Assembly (NCBI RefSeq): GCF_028283705.1
Contig: NZ_JAPWKD010000002.1
Location: 124,001-188,000, forward strand
DNA: 64,000 nt
Reading direction: 5' to 3'
From: Pantoea sp.
Lineage (GTDB): Bacteria; Pseudomonadota; Gammaproteobacteria; Enterobacterales; Enterobacteriaceae
A program made the position numbers and the translations under genes. Positions 1-8,411 of the stretch are shown here, one piece after another (positions within the stretch are counted from its first letter, which is position 1; the number at the start of each line of letters is the position of its first letter). A model generated the notes under the pieces. It searched no databases, was not told where the DNA came from, and saw only the letters and a list, made by a program, of their open reading frames with translations.

Positions 1-831
1 TTCGGTGCTGCGATTCTGCACCGGGCGACCACTTAAACCACCGGCTTCTTCGCCGTATTTCAGGCCGCTGACCAGTGAACGGTCGAGGGTGGTGTTGGTC
101 GCAATTACACCATCAATTTCGTGGCGAACTAAACTGTCAGCAATCTGGATCAACTCTTCTTCAGAAAGATCCGGCGCGATCTTCACCGCCACGGGAACAT
201 ATTTAAGATGCCGTTCCTGCAACTCTTTTTGTTTTAATTTGATGGCTGCCAGCAGATCATCCAACGCTTCACCATATTGCAGCGTGCGTAATCCTGGGGT
301 GTTAGGTGAGGAAATATTGATGGCAATATAACCCGCGTGGGCGTACACCTTTTCCATGCAGGTCAGATAATCATCTTTCCCCTGCTCGACCGGCGTATCT
401 TTATTTTTGCCAATATTGATACCAAGAATTCCTTTAAAATGCGCCTTTTTAACGTTCTCAACCAGGTAATCGACACCCTGATTATTAAATCCCATACGGT
501 TGATAATCCCTTCCGCTTGCACCAGGCGGAACATACGCGGCTTATCATTACCGGGTTGCGGGCGCGGTGTGACGGTACCCACTTCGACAAAACCAAAACC
601 CATCGCACCAAAGGCATTAATGCATTCTGCATTTTTGTCGAGGCCGGCTGCCAGTCCAAGGGCATTGGGAAACGTCAGCCCCATGCAGTTAACCGGACGC
701 GCGGGTAAAGACTGGCGGATAAACCCTTCCAGCGGGGTGCCGCTGATAAAACGCAGTTGATGCAAGGTGAGTTCGTGCGCACGCTCTGGATCGAGCTTAA
801 ACAGCGCCGGCCGGACGATAGGATATAACAT
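1..831 (-). CDS. pyrD: Dihydroorotate dehydrogenase (quinone), class 2, 3' end cut by window
   Basis: Oxidises dihydroorotate to orotate in pyrimidine synthesis, passing electrons through FMN to membrane quinone. The frame is open from an ATG at 831 to the window edge: 277 codons of a family protein of about 336 residues, so the last ~60 residues lie outside. Seen in the translation: start [20 protein letters not shown] (amphipathic N-terminal helices typical of the membrane-bound class 2 enzyme), [31 protein letters not shown], and [11 protein letters not shown] carrying the catalytic-base serine near residue 175. The ATG is preceded by GGAGAG at normal spacing. It is last in line behind the flippase/glycosyltransferase pair on the same strand, 134 bp after the flippase stop; a hairpin in that gap makes a separate pyrD promoter likely. 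The identification is secure. Confidence 0.97.
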   Translation of the reverse strand, partial: MLYPIVRPALFKLDPERAHELTLHQLRFISGTPLEGFIRQSLPARPVNCMGLTFPNALGLAAGLDKNAECINAFGAMGFGFVEVGTVTPRPQPGNDKPRMFRLVQAEGIINRMGFNNQGVDYLVENVKKAHFKGILGINIGKNKDTPVEQGKDDYLTCMEKVYAHAGYIAINISSPNTPGLRTLQYGEALDDLLAAIKLKQKELQERHLKYVPVAVKIAPDLSEEELIQIADSLVRHEIDGVIATNTTLDRSLVSGLKYGEEAGGLSGRPVQNRSTE

Positions 832-881
832 GCACTCTCCTGAATGGCGGAAGCTTCGTGAAAGTCGGGGTGCACGGGAAA

Positions 882-915
882 TTGTGCGCCAGAATGGTAA
901 TGGCCTCTGGCACAA
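882..915 (-). terminator. Inverted repeat between flippase gene and pyrD
   Basis: On the minus strand TTGTGCCAGA pairs with TCTGGCGCACAA (one extra base) across a loop of about 12 bases, and a short T-run (TTTCCC) follows. It lies 34-51 bp upstream of the pyrD ATG and downstream of the flippase stop. It could end the flippase transcript or fold in the pyrD leader. The role is inferred; only the repeat is seen. Confidence 0.4.
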
Positions 916-965
916 AAGTAAATTGCAGCGCGAGGAAACGCAGGCCGAATTGACCTGCATCATCA

Positions 966-2267
966 TTAGCTTGCGGCGTCTTTAATTGGTGTGGTGGTGG
1001 CAGAGGGATTACGCAGATACTCACGCAGAATCCCGTGGCGAGCCATCACCCAGAAAATCCCGACGCAGACGAGGAATTCGGCAATCACCATCGACCATGC
1101 CGCGCCTATGGCACCGTATTTCCACGCCAGAAAGGCACAGACTGGAATATTGATGACACCCGGGCCGAGCATCACCAGCATACGCTGACGCGCCAGGCCA
1201 TGGGGGATCAACACCTGTAATCCTGCCGGGTAAGCAATGTTGCCAAACAGGAAACACAACACAAACACACGCAGCACGTCAGCCGAGGCAACAAATTCCG
1301 GGCCGAGCAGGATACGGACCACTTCATCAGCGAAGAAATACGTGAAGATCACAATCCCAAAGCTGAGCAGAAACGAGATCAGCAAACTTTTGCGTGTCGC
1401 CGCGATGGCTGCTGCCTTATCACGCGCAAACAAATAACTGACACGTGGAAAAAACGCGTTGCCAATCTGTTCCGGCACCGAGTTGGCTGCCTTACGCAGG
1501 CGATCGGCCCCGTTATAGATCCCGATGGCATAATGCGAGGTAAAGGCGGCCAGAATCACCACGTTGACGCTGTTAAATAAATTCGCACCGGCGATGGCGA
1601 TAAAGACGTGCACGCTGTCTTTCAGGCGTTGCATGATTTCACTGGGTTCGAAGCGGTAGCGACCAATCACCTTCATCTTCAGCACAAACCGCAGGGTAAT
1701 CAGCGCGCTGATAATTGACACCACACCCGGAATCATCGCCGCCAGCCAGGTATCGTTCGGGGTTTTCACCAGCAGAAACGTCAGCGGGATGGCGCAGAAA
1801 TTGCCAAAGGTGGCAATCACCGCCGTTTTACCGAGCTTCTCAAAGCCCTGCATCAGCCAGCCAAAGGAGAACAACGACCCCAGCAGCGTGGTGCAGTTCG
1901 CCAGTACTATCCAGAACAGGAAATGCCAGGACGGATTTAACCAGGTAGCGAGTAACAGCACGCCGCTGGTTGAAAGCATCAGCATCAATTTTGCATTGAA
2001 AGTTGACCAGAATATCTGCGTCACCCGGACTTTATCCTCACGATGGTGAGCAATGTCCTTGGTGGTATAAACGTTAAAACCCCAGTCTGAAATGGTGCTG
2101 CAATAAAGCACGCAGGCGATGGCCAGCGCCAGCACCCCCATTTGATTGACGCCGAGTATTCGCGCCAGATAGGGTAAGGTGACTAAAGGAAAGAGAAATG
2201 ACGCTCCCCGATAGGCCAGCAAAGATAAAATATTAATTACTAAACTCTTATCGAGTGTTTTTGCCAT
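966..2267 (-). CDS. Polysaccharide flippase, Wzx/RfbX type (MATE/MOP superfamily)
   Basis: Predicted inner-membrane flippase for an undecaprenyl-linked oligosaccharide. The 433-residue protein is almost wholly hydrophobic, with about 12-14 membrane segments. It opens with [20 protein letters not shown] and has the N-terminal pattern of RfbX-like proteins ([20 protein letters not shown], then [13 protein letters not shown]). Length fits the family (about 400-480). The stop of the upstream glycosyltransferase lies 58 bp before its ATG, so the two are probably one transcript. No polymerase, ligase, initiating transferase or sugar-nucleotide genes accompany it, so it must serve a polysaccharide whose other genes lie elsewhere. 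I recall that stewartan capsule synthesis in Pantoea uses satellite loci of this kind, but could not check. The family call is firm; the substrate is unknown. Confidence 0.85.
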   Translation of the reverse strand: MAKTLDKSLVINILSLLAYRGASFLFPLVTLPYLARILGVNQMGVLALAIACVLYCSTISDWGFNVYTTKDIAHHREDKVRVTQIFWSTFNAKLMLMLSTSGVLLLATWLNPSWHFLFWIVLANCTTLLGSLFSFGWLMQGFEKLGKTAVIATFGNFCAIPLTFLLVKTPNDTWLAAMIPGVVSIISALITLRFVLKMKVIGRYRFEPSEIMQRLKDSVHVFIAIAGANLFNSVNVVILAAFTSHYAIGIYNGADRLRKAANSVPEQIGNAFFPRVSYLFARDKAAAIAATRKSLLISFLLSFGIVIFTYFFADEVVRILLGPEFVASADVLRVFVLCFLFGNIAYPAGLQVLIPHGLARQRMLVMLGPGVINIPVCAFLAWKYGAIGAAWSMVIAEFLVCVGIFWVMARHGILREYLRNPSATTTPIKDAAS

Positions 2268-2325
2268 GACGCAACAACCTTAATGCTTATACCAGTAATG
2301 ACTTTCGCACTTATCCCAGGTGCAA

Positions 2326-3333
2326 TCAAACCACCGGAACACTTTTCGGAATAAGGCTGTTTTTCTTCAGCTCTTTAATCACTTTGTAATTTTGCAGACG
2401 GATAAAAAGTTCCGGATGATTCAACAGCAACCACTCTTTAAAACCGGCTGGTTTGATTTCACGGCCAAGAAAACGAATAGCATTAATCACGTAATAAGGC
2501 ACTGGCGTGCGGTTATAAAGCGAGAGGTAAATCATCAGGCGGAAAGAATGTAACAAATATTCTTTTTGTAACTGATTGCGCCGGTTATTTTTTTCAAGTG
2601 ACGTCATTAAATCGTGATACGCCTGCATAAAAGCGTGGTAACGCTGCAGAAAATAATCACTATTTTTATGTCCATGGGTTAATGACCCCTGACGGACACG
2701 TTGCTGATAATAACTTTTCTCACTGACCCAGGCATGGCGACTTTTCAGAAAAGCGCCAAGGCTGAAACAGTGATCTTCATGCACCCGGTGCTGGAAGCGT
2801 AGCTGATATTTATCGATAACCGAACGTTTCAACAGGTAGTTCCACGCCGCTGAGGTATAGGTTCCATTGCGTAATAAAGAGGAAAACACCTCGGATGCAG
2901 GTTGCAGCCCCGTCAGCTCATGTTTCACTTTTGCTGAAACGCGGTGTGGCAGGTCATGGTCGAACGCCACTGAATTAAAACAGAACAACTCTACCTGCGG
3001 ATGCGTTTGCACCACCTGCTGTAATTCGCTGACCAACCCCGGCGCCACGCGATCATCCGGGTCACAGAAAAACAGAAACTCCCCCTGCGCCAGCTCAATA
3101 CCTTTATCACGCGCTAACCCAGCCCCGCCGTTGGGCACGGTAATAATCTGAACCTGTGGCAGGTTGGCATAATGCTGGTTAAGAAGATGCAGCGTGTCAT
3201 CGGTAGAACTGTCGTTAACGATAATGATTTCATTAGGCGCGGATATTTGCTGTAACAGAGAATCCACACATTCAACAATATATTTTTCTACGTTATAAGT
3301 CGGGATGATAACGGAAAGTAGTTTCTCTGACAT
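2326..3333 (-). CDS. Family 2 glycosyltransferase (GT-A fold)
   Basis: Predicted cytoplasmic or peripheral inverting glycosyltransferase adding a sugar to a lipid-linked glycan. The start chosen is the ATG at 3333 (MSEKLLSVIIPTYN), because the GT2 domain begins directly there; an in-frame ATG at 3387 would only add 18 non-conserved residues. Motifs: SVIIPTYNVEKYI (residues 7-19), nucleotide-binding VNDSSTDDT (39-47), metal-binding DPDD (91-94), and HEDHCF further on, the usual site of the acceptor-side acidic residues. The C-terminal third is basic and rich in aromatic residues, without clear membrane spans. 335 residues fits the family. It is first of a two-gene unit with the flippase; transcription must start in the AT-rich gap upstream. 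Donor and acceptor sugars cannot be told from sequence. Confidence 0.85.
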   Translation of the reverse strand: MSEKLLSVIIPTYNVEKYIVECVDSLLQQISAPNEIIIVNDSSTDDTLHLLNQHYANLPQVQIITVPNGGAGLARDKGIELAQGEFLFFCDPDDRVAPGLVSELQQVVQTHPQVELFCFNSVAFDHDLPHRVSAKVKHELTGLQPASEVFSSLLRNGTYTSAAWNYLLKRSVIDKYQLRFQHRVHEDHCFSLGAFLKSRHAWVSEKSYYQQRVRQGSLTHGHKNSDYFLQRYHAFMQAYHDLMTSLEKNNRRNQLQKEYLLHSFRLMIYLSLYNRTPVPYYVINAIRFLGREIKPAGFKEWLLLNHPELFIRLQNYKVIKELKKNSLIPKSVPVV

Positions 3334-3599
3334 AAGCACTCTCTTTTTTAACAACCTGGTAAAAAGAAAAACAGCAATCACATCCATGTGCGCCAGAACG
3401 CACGGAATGCATCATCAAAAGAATCATTTAGCGCTAGCTTAATCAGAGCTCTGGCGTTTTGACAGTTCCGTTTTTTTCCCGTACCTGACAGCAGGCAATT
3501 AAATGATTACCAGCCGTGAAGAATGCAGTTTTTATTTTTATTCTGTTGAGTTGTGGTTTACTTCCTGTTTCGGGCTTAAATCTTGCCATTTGTAATTTA

Positions 3600-3621
3600 A
3601 GACAAAAATACGTGAATATTC
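3600..3621 (-). promoter_or_regulatory. Possible RcsAB-like core upstream of the glycosyltransferase
   Basis: GAATATTC (3614-3621) equals the central eight bases of the RcsAB box found before capsule genes; the outer consensus bases are not matched. On the minus strand TTGTCT (3605-3600) follows at a distance suited to a -35 element, but the -10 at 17 bp (GATTTA) is poor. It lies about 280 bp before the glycosyltransferase start. Speculative. Confidence 0.2.
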
Positions 3622-4023
3622 ATCCCAGACACTTTTTTCTCAGACCAGGAAAAAATGGATGAATTTGATACCAGAAGAAACAAAAAGACATAAGTGCAAC
3701 ACAGAAGGTATCAGTTTGATGATTGTTTTTATGGGAGATTCTCACCAGACTCTTTATATTGTCATGTTTCAATCTGGTATGGTGCAGACATCCCTTCTGC
3801 GCGGTGCCGATACACTTTTTATCCTTCTGTACACTAATAAAACCGCCAAAGCGCATTTTATTGCTTAAACGGAATGAATCATTTCTATTTTGTGACCGCA
3901 GGGTTTTCGGAATAGTCGTATCGCTCCTCTGCCATCCAATGATTGATAACCCGCCCATTTGCAGATTCCGGCTTACCATTACCGGATAAATCATTTAAGC
4001 CCCGCCCCCCGCTCTGTCAGGAT

Positions 4024-4075
4024 TAAGTCATCAGTTCTCAATATCAGATAATCAATAACTTTTAGTTATAAGGAG
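4024..4075 (+). promoter_or_regulatory. Candidate ssu operon promoter and ribosome site
   Basis: GATAAT at 4047-4052 resembles a -10 hexamer with no good -35, as expected of an activator-dependent promoter (in E. coli ssu needs Cbl and is repressed when sulfate is plentiful). AAGGAG at 4070-4075 sits five bases before the ATG at 4081 and fixes that start rather than the in-frame GTG at 4075, which overlaps the ribosome site. Confidence 0.35.
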
Positions 4076-4080
4076 TGACT

Positions 4081-4632
4081 ATGCGGGTTATTACGCTGGC
4101 AGGCAGCCCTCGATTCCCTTCCCGTTCTACGGCGTTGCTGAGCCTGTGCCAGCACGCGCTGGAAGCGCGCGGTGTCGAAGTGATTCCCTGGAATATTCAC
4201 AACTTTCAACCGGAAGATCTGCTCTATGCACGTTTCGATTCCCCGGCACTGCAGGCACTGAAAGAGGACCTGGCGAGTGCCGAGGGCCTGATCGTCGCCA
4301 CCCCGATTTATAAAGCTTCCTTTTCAGGCGCGCTGAAAACGCTGCTCGATCTACTGCCAGAGCGTGCACTGGAGCACAAAGTGGTGCTGCCACTGGCAAG
4401 CGGCGGAAGCGTGGCCCATATGCTGGCGGTGGATTACGCCCTGAAACCGGTACTGAACGCCCTGAAAGCCCAGGAAGTGCTGCACGGCGTCTTCGCCGAC
4501 GATAACCAGATTAGCCATTATGACCGCCAGCCCGAGCTGGACCAATTGCTGGCCGCACGCATTGATGAAGCGCTGGATACCTTCTGGCATGCGTTGCATC
4601 GCCGCCATCAACCTTATGCTCAGGCCGTATAA
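4081..4632 (+). CDS. ssuE: NADPH-dependent FMN reductase of the alkanesulfonate system
   Basis: Supplies reduced FMN to the monooxygenase SsuD. 183 residues, flavodoxin-like fold; begins MRVITLAGSPRFPSRS, with the phosphate-binding loop GSPRFPSRS, then VATPIYKASFSGALKTLLDLL. Tyr119 in LAVDYALKP corresponds to the inserted tyrosine that forms the pi-helix of SsuE (Tyr118 in the usual numbering), which separates it from ordinary flavin reductases. It is slightly shorter at the C-terminus than the E. coli protein (191). First gene of ssuEADCB; ssuA follows after 11 bp. The order E-A-D-C-B is that of E. coli. Confidence 0.96.
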   Translation: MRVITLAGSPRFPSRSTALLSLCQHALEARGVEVIPWNIHNFQPEDLLYARFDSPALQALKEDLASAEGLIVATPIYKASFSGALKTLLDLLPERALEHKVVLPLASGGSVAHMLAVDYALKPVLNALKAQEVLHGVFADDNQISHYDRQPELDQLLAARIDEALDTFWHALHRRHQPYAQAV

Positions 4633-4643
4633 AAGGAAGAGAT

Positions 4644-5600
4644 ATGAAAAGGACGCTATCGCGCTGGCTGGCTGGCCTTGCAATGGTATTGACGCTGAAT
4701 GTCAGTGTGCATGCCGCAGAGGCACCCGCCCAGTTTCGTATTGGTTATCAAAAAGGTTCGGTCAGCATGGTGCTGGCAAAATCGCACCAGATGCTGGAAC
4801 AACGTTTTCCGCATACCCAGATCCAATGGATTGAGTTTCCCGCTGGCCCGCAAATGCTGGAAGCGCTGAACGTCGGCAGTATCGATCTTGGCAGTACCGG
4901 CGATATCCCGCCGATTTTTGCGCAGGCGGCCGGTGCCGATTTGTTGTATGTCGGAGCGGAACCGCCCAAGCCAAAAGCCGAGGTGATTCTGGTGCCGAAA
5001 GATAGCCCGATCCACAGCGTGGCCGAATTGAAGGGCCATAAGGTGGCGTTTCAGAAAGGCTCCAGCTCGCACAACCTTTTATTGCGTGCGCTGGCGCAGG
5101 CCGGTCTGAGCTTCAAAGATATCCAGCCCACTTATCTGACACCTGCCGATGCTCGTGCCGCATTTCAGCAGGGTGATGTCGATGCCTGGGCGATCTGGGA
5201 TCCCTATTACTCAGCCGCGCTGTTGCAGGGCGGCGTGCGCGTGCTGGCGGATGGCAGCAAGCTGAATCAAACCGGCTCGTTCTATCTCGCCACTCGTAAA
5301 TTTACCGCAGCCAATGGCAATTTTGTGCAGCAGGTACTGCAAACCTTCAGTGACGCCGATGCTCTGACCCGCAGCCAGCGCGAGCAAAGTATTGACCTGC
5401 TGGCACAGGCGATGGGGCTGCCAAAACCGGTGATTGCCAGCTATCTCGATCATCGTCCACCCACCACCATTACGCCGGTCAGCGCCCATACGGCGCAGGC
5501 CCAACAACAAACCGCTGACCTGTTTTATGCCAATCATTTGATGCCGGTAAAAGTGAACATCGCCGATCGCATCTGGCAGCCACAGTCCGCCCAGCCTTAA
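4644..5600 (+). CDS. ssuA: Periplasmic aliphatic sulfonate-binding protein
   Basis: Captures alkanesulfonates in the periplasm for the SsuBC transporter. 318 residues with a Sec signal peptide ([20 protein letters not shown], cleavage near VHA-AEAP about residue 25). The mature part shows the NMT1/SsuA pattern: [41 protein letters not shown], and [14 protein letters not shown], which lines the sulfonate pocket in this family. Start ATG 4644 has AAGGAAGAG upstream. It is 11 bp after ssuE and 10 bp before ssuD. The close match to TauA-like proteins leaves some doubt about exact substrate range, but context settles it as SsuA. Confidence 0.96.
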   Translation: MKRTLSRWLAGLAMVLTLNVSVHAAEAPAQFRIGYQKGSVSMVLAKSHQMLEQRFPHTQIQWIEFPAGPQMLEALNVGSIDLGSTGDIPPIFAQAAGADLLYVGAEPPKPKAEVILVPKDSPIHSVAELKGHKVAFQKGSSSHNLLLRALAQAGLSFKDIQPTYLTPADARAAFQQGDVDAWAIWDPYYSAALLQGGVRVLADGSKLNQTGSFYLATRKFTAANGNFVQQVLQTFSDADALTRSQREQSIDLLAQAMGLPKPVIASYLDHRPPTTITPVSAHTAQAQQQTADLFYANHLMPVKVNIADRIWQPQSAQP

Positions 5601-5610
5601 GGAGTCAACA

Positions 5611-6756
5611 ATGAGCGTATCCGTATTCTGGTTTCTTCCTACTCACGGTGATGGTCGCTATCTCGGCACGGCCGAAGGTGCACGTGCGGTTGATCATGCT
5701 TATCTGCAACAGGTGGCGCAGGCTGCCGACCGCCTTGGTTTTGGTGGCGTCCTGATTCCGACCGGGCGCTCCTGCGAAGACGCCTGGCTGGTCGCGGCGT
5801 CACTGATTCCGGTCACGCAGCGTCTGCGTTTTCTGGTCGCGCTGCGCCCAGGGGTGATTTCCCCCACGCAGGCCGCGCGTCAGGCAGCGACCCTCGATCG
5901 CCTCTCCAATGGTCGCGTGTTGTTTAACCTGGTGACCGGTGGCGACCCGGAAGAACTGGAAGGTGACGGCGTGTTTCTTGATCACCGCGAGCGTTACGTT
6001 GAGTCCGCCGAATTTACCCGTATCTGGCGTCGGGTACTGGAAGGCGAAACCGTCGATTATGACGGCAAACACGTCAAAGTCCGCGGTGCTCGCCTGCTGT
6101 TTAAACCGGTGCAACAACCGCGCCCACCGTTGTGGTTTGGTGGCTCCTCCGATGCCGCGCAGGATTTGGCCGCAGAACAGGTTGATGTCTATCTCACCTG
6201 GGGTGAACCACCGGCACTGGTGAAAGAGAAAATTGCCCAGGTACGTGCCAAAGCCGAGGCGCAGGGCCGCAAAGTACGTTTTGGCATTCGTTTGCACGTT
6301 ATCGTGCGTGAAACCAACGAAGAAGCGTGGCGGGCAGCCGATCAGCTGATTTCTCATCTGGATGACGCCACCATCGCCAAAGCACAGGCAGGGTTCGCGC
6401 GTTACGATTCTGTCGGCCAGCAACGGATGGCGGCGCTGCACGGTGGCCGCCGTGACAAGCTGGAAGTCAGCCCGAATCTGTGGGCCGGGGTTGGCCTGGC
6501 GCGGACCGGTGCCGGTACGGCGTTAGTCGGTGATGGCCCGACAGTGGCCGCACGCATGCAGGAATATAGAGATCTCGGCATCGAGACCTTTATTCTCTCC
6601 GGCTATCCGCATCTGGAGGAAGCGTATCGCGTCGGTGAGTTGCTGTTCCCGCATCTTGACCTCGAAGTGCCGCAGATTCCTCAGCCGCGTAACATTCAGC
6701 CGCACGGTGAAGCCGTAGGGAATGACTATATGCCGCAGAAAGTCGCGCAGCGTTGA
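5611..6756 (+). CDS. ssuD: FMNH2-dependent alkanesulfonate monooxygenase
   Basis: Cleaves C1 and longer alkanesulfonates to aldehyde and sulfite with FMNH2 and oxygen, releasing sulfur for growth. 381 residues, the same length as the E. coli enzyme; bacterial-luciferase-like TIM barrel. Motifs: [15 protein letters not shown] at the N-terminus, [14 protein letters not shown] with the active-site cysteine at residue 55, [13 protein letters not shown], and [17 protein letters not shown] containing the conserved Arg/His pair. [18 protein letters not shown] near the end is the mobile-loop to C-terminal segment. Ribosome site AAGGAG nine bases before ATG. Between ssuA and ssuC in one operon. Confidence 0.98.
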   Translation: MSVSVFWFLPTHGDGRYLGTAEGARAVDHAYLQQVAQAADRLGFGGVLIPTGRSCEDAWLVAASLIPVTQRLRFLVALRPGVISPTQAARQAATLDRLSNGRVLFNLVTGGDPEELEGDGVFLDHRERYVESAEFTRIWRRVLEGETVDYDGKHVKVRGARLLFKPVQQPRPPLWFGGSSDAAQDLAAEQVDVYLTWGEPPALVKEKIAQVRAKAEAQGRKVRFGIRLHVIVRETNEEAWRAADQLISHLDDATIAKAQAGFARYDSVGQQRMAALHGGRRDKLEVSPNLWAGVGLARTGAGTALVGDGPTVAARMQEYRDLGIETFILSGYPHLEEAYRVGELLFPHLDLEVPQIPQPRNIQPHGEAVGNDYMPQKVAQR

Positions 6757-6766
6757 GGAGCACATA

Positions 6767-7552
6767 ATGTCCAGGAAACAGCTCAGTAACGCCTTCCTGC
6801 CGTGGTTGCTGCCAGTGCTGCTGGTGGTGGTCTGGCAGCTGGCATCACAAATCGGGCTACTGTCGACGCGTATCCTGCCATCGCCGGAGAATATTTTGAT
6901 CACTTTCTGGCGTCTCACCGCCAGCGGTGAATTGTGGCAGAACCTCGCCATCAGCAGCTGGCGCGCGGCGATTGGTTTCGGTATCGGCGGATCCATTGGC
7001 CTGGTGCTGGGTCTGATTACTGGCACTTCGCGCCTTGGGGAGCGCCTGCTCGATACCTCAGTGCAGATGCTGCGCAACGTGCCGCACCTGGCGTTGATCC
7101 CGCTGGTGATCCTGTGGTTCGGCATTGATGAGGCGGCAAAAATTTTCCTCGTCGCGCTCGGCACCATGTTCCCCATTTATCTCAACACCTACCACGGTAT
7201 CCGTAATATCGATCGTGGTCTGGTGGAAATGGCGCGCAGCTATGGCCTCTCCGGCTGGAGCCTGTTTATTCAGGTGATCCTGCCCGGCGCGCTACCTTCC
7301 ATCATGGTAGGCGTGCGTTTTGCGCTCGGCCTGATGTGGTTGACGCTGATTGTGGCCGAAACGATTTCCGCCAACTCTGGCATTGGCTATCTGGCGATGA
7401 ATGCCCGTGAGTTTTTGCAAACCGATGTGGTGGTGGTCGCCATCATTCTGTATGCCCTGCTCGGCAAACTGGCCGATGTCGCGGCACAACTGCTGGAACG
7501 CGTATGGCTGCGCTGGCATCCGGCTTATCAACTGAAGGAGGCTAACGCATGA
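6767..7552 (+). CDS. ssuC: Aliphatic sulfonate ABC transporter permease
   Basis: Inner-membrane channel of the SsuABC importer, 261 residues with about six membrane spans. The start is the ATG at 6767 ([17 protein letters not shown]), ten bases after the ssuD stop and preceded by GAGGAG; an earlier in-frame start at 6722 would lie inside ssuD. The ATPase-coupling loop is visible as [25 protein letters not shown] (EAA motif region; the central G is present). [17 protein letters not shown] is typical of the SsuC/TauC/NitT group. The stop TGA overlaps the ATG of ssuB by 4 bp, so the two are translationally coupled. Confidence 0.97.
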   Translation: MSRKQLSNAFLPWLLPVLLVVVWQLASQIGLLSTRILPSPENILITFWRLTASGELWQNLAISSWRAAIGFGIGGSIGLVLGLITGTSRLGERLLDTSVQMLRNVPHLALIPLVILWFGIDEAAKIFLVALGTMFPIYLNTYHGIRNIDRGLVEMARSYGLSGWSLFIQVILPGALPSIMVGVRFALGLMWLTLIVAETISANSGIGYLAMNAREFLQTDVVVVAIILYALLGKLADVAAQLLERVWLRWHPAYQLKEANA

Positions 7553-8340
7553 GCACTGCAACCCTCACCCCGGCGCGCCTGAACAGCGGCACACCGGTGG
7601 GCGTTAACGGCGTCAGCAAACAATATGGCGACCGTACCATCCTGAATAATATCGACCTGCATATCCCGGCAGGACAATTTGTCGCGGTTGTGGGTCGCAG
7701 CGGCTGTGGCAAAAGTACCCTGCTGCGCCTGCTGGCCGGGCTGGAATCCACCACCCGCGGTGAATTGCTGGCGGGAAATGCCCCACTGGCGGCCGCGCGG
7801 GAGGATACCCGCCTGATGTTCCAGGACGCCCGACTGCTGCCGTGGAAAAAGGTGATCGATAACGTCGGCCTTGGGCTGAAAGGCCGCGCCTGGCGTGAAA
7901 GTGCACGGGAAGCGCTGGAGGCAGTAGGCCTGGCGGAACGCGCCAATGAATGGCCGGCGGCGCTCTCTGGTGGTCAGAAACAGCGGGTGGCGCTGGCGCG
8001 TGCGTTGATTCATCGTCCCGGCCTGTTGTTACTGGACGAGCCTCTCGGGGCGCTGGATGCGCTGACGCGTATTGAGATGCAAGGATTGATTGAATCGTTA
8101 TGGCAGCAACATAATTTCACGGTGCTTTTAGTCACCCACGATGTCAGCGAAGCAGTCGCCATGGCGGATCGGGTGTTGCTGATTGAAGAAGGCCAGATCG
8201 GACTGGATTTAACGGTTGATCTACCGCGCCCACGCCGTCGCGGCTCTGCCCGGCTGGCCGAGCTGGAAGCGGAAGTGCTGGATCGGGTAATGAAGCGCAG
8301 CGCCACCGAGCAACCGTTGCGGTTTGCGCAGCAACGTTAA
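7549..8340 (+). CDS. ssuB: Aliphatic sulfonate ABC transporter ATP-binding protein
   Basis: Cytoplasmic ATPase driving SsuC. 263 residues. Walker [10 protein letters not shown] at 49-57, Q-loop in [10 protein letters not shown], signature LSGGQKQR, Walker [13 protein letters not shown] and switch histidine in [11 protein letters not shown]. The C-terminal tail ([20 protein letters not shown]) is typical of SsuB. Its ATG overlaps the ssuC stop (ATGA). Last gene of the operon; the next gene, pepN, converges on it, and a palindromic repeat fills the gap, which may end transcription. Confidence 0.97.
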   Translation: MSTATLTPARLNSGTPVGVNGVSKQYGDRTILNNIDLHIPAGQFVAVVGRSGCGKSTLLRLLAGLESTTRGELLAGNAPLAAAREDTRLMFQDARLLPWKKVIDNVGLGLKGRAWRESAREALEAVGLAERANEWPAALSGGQKQRVALARALIHRPGLLLLDEPLGALDALTRIEMQGLIESLWQQHNFTVLLVTHDVSEAVAMADRVLLIEEGQIGLDLTVDLPRPRRRGSARLAELEAEVLDRVMKRSATEQPLRFAQQR

Positions 8341-8348
8341 TGGAACCT

Positions 8349-8405
8349 GTAGCGGCGCAATTTATTGCGCTGTTTTAAAAGGCGCGCGATAAATCGCGCC
8401 GCTAC
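8349..8405. repeat. REP-like palindromic repeat, paired copy, between ssuB and pepN
   Basis: Two inverted arms: GTAGCGGCGC... at 8349-8370 and ...GCGCCGCTAC ending at 8405. Each arm is itself a small palindrome (GCGCAATTTATTGCGC; GCGCGATAAATCGCGC). A related paired copy lies at 16834-16893 and a single hairpin at 48964-48991. The sequence does not match the E. coli REP or ERIC consensus as I know them. It lies between convergent genes and could fold as a terminator in both directions. Confidence 0.85.
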
Positions 8406-8411
8406 GGTTAA

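Larger units (their letters stand above)
3334..4080. other. AT-rich intergenic gap between divergent glycosyltransferase and ssu units
   Basis: About 750 bp, visibly richer in A/T than its flanks, separating the minus-strand glycosyltransferase from the plus-strand ssuE. It should hold both promoters. Open frames here (minus 3620-3994, plus 3659-3868) have no usable ribosome site, no recognisable domain and odd composition, so I do not call them genes. A palindromic GAATATTC sits at 3614-3621 and a plus-strand TTGACA at 3459-3464 without a good -10. The low GC next to the flippase pair suggests that the pair and its upstream region arrived together by transfer. Confidence 0.6.

Noticed and set aside
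930..955. PurR operator for pyrD
   Set aside because: GCGAGGAAACGC only loosely resembles the PurR consensus and lacks the central CG in register.
3388..3480. JUMPstart/ops element for RfaH before the glycosyltransferase
   Set aside because: No GGCGGTAG core on the minus strand in the upstream region.
3620..3994. 124-codon minus-strand frame in the AT-rich gap
   Set aside because: No ribosome site, no recognisable domain, odd Cys/His/Lys-rich composition, and no partner gene; an AT-rich spacer explains it.
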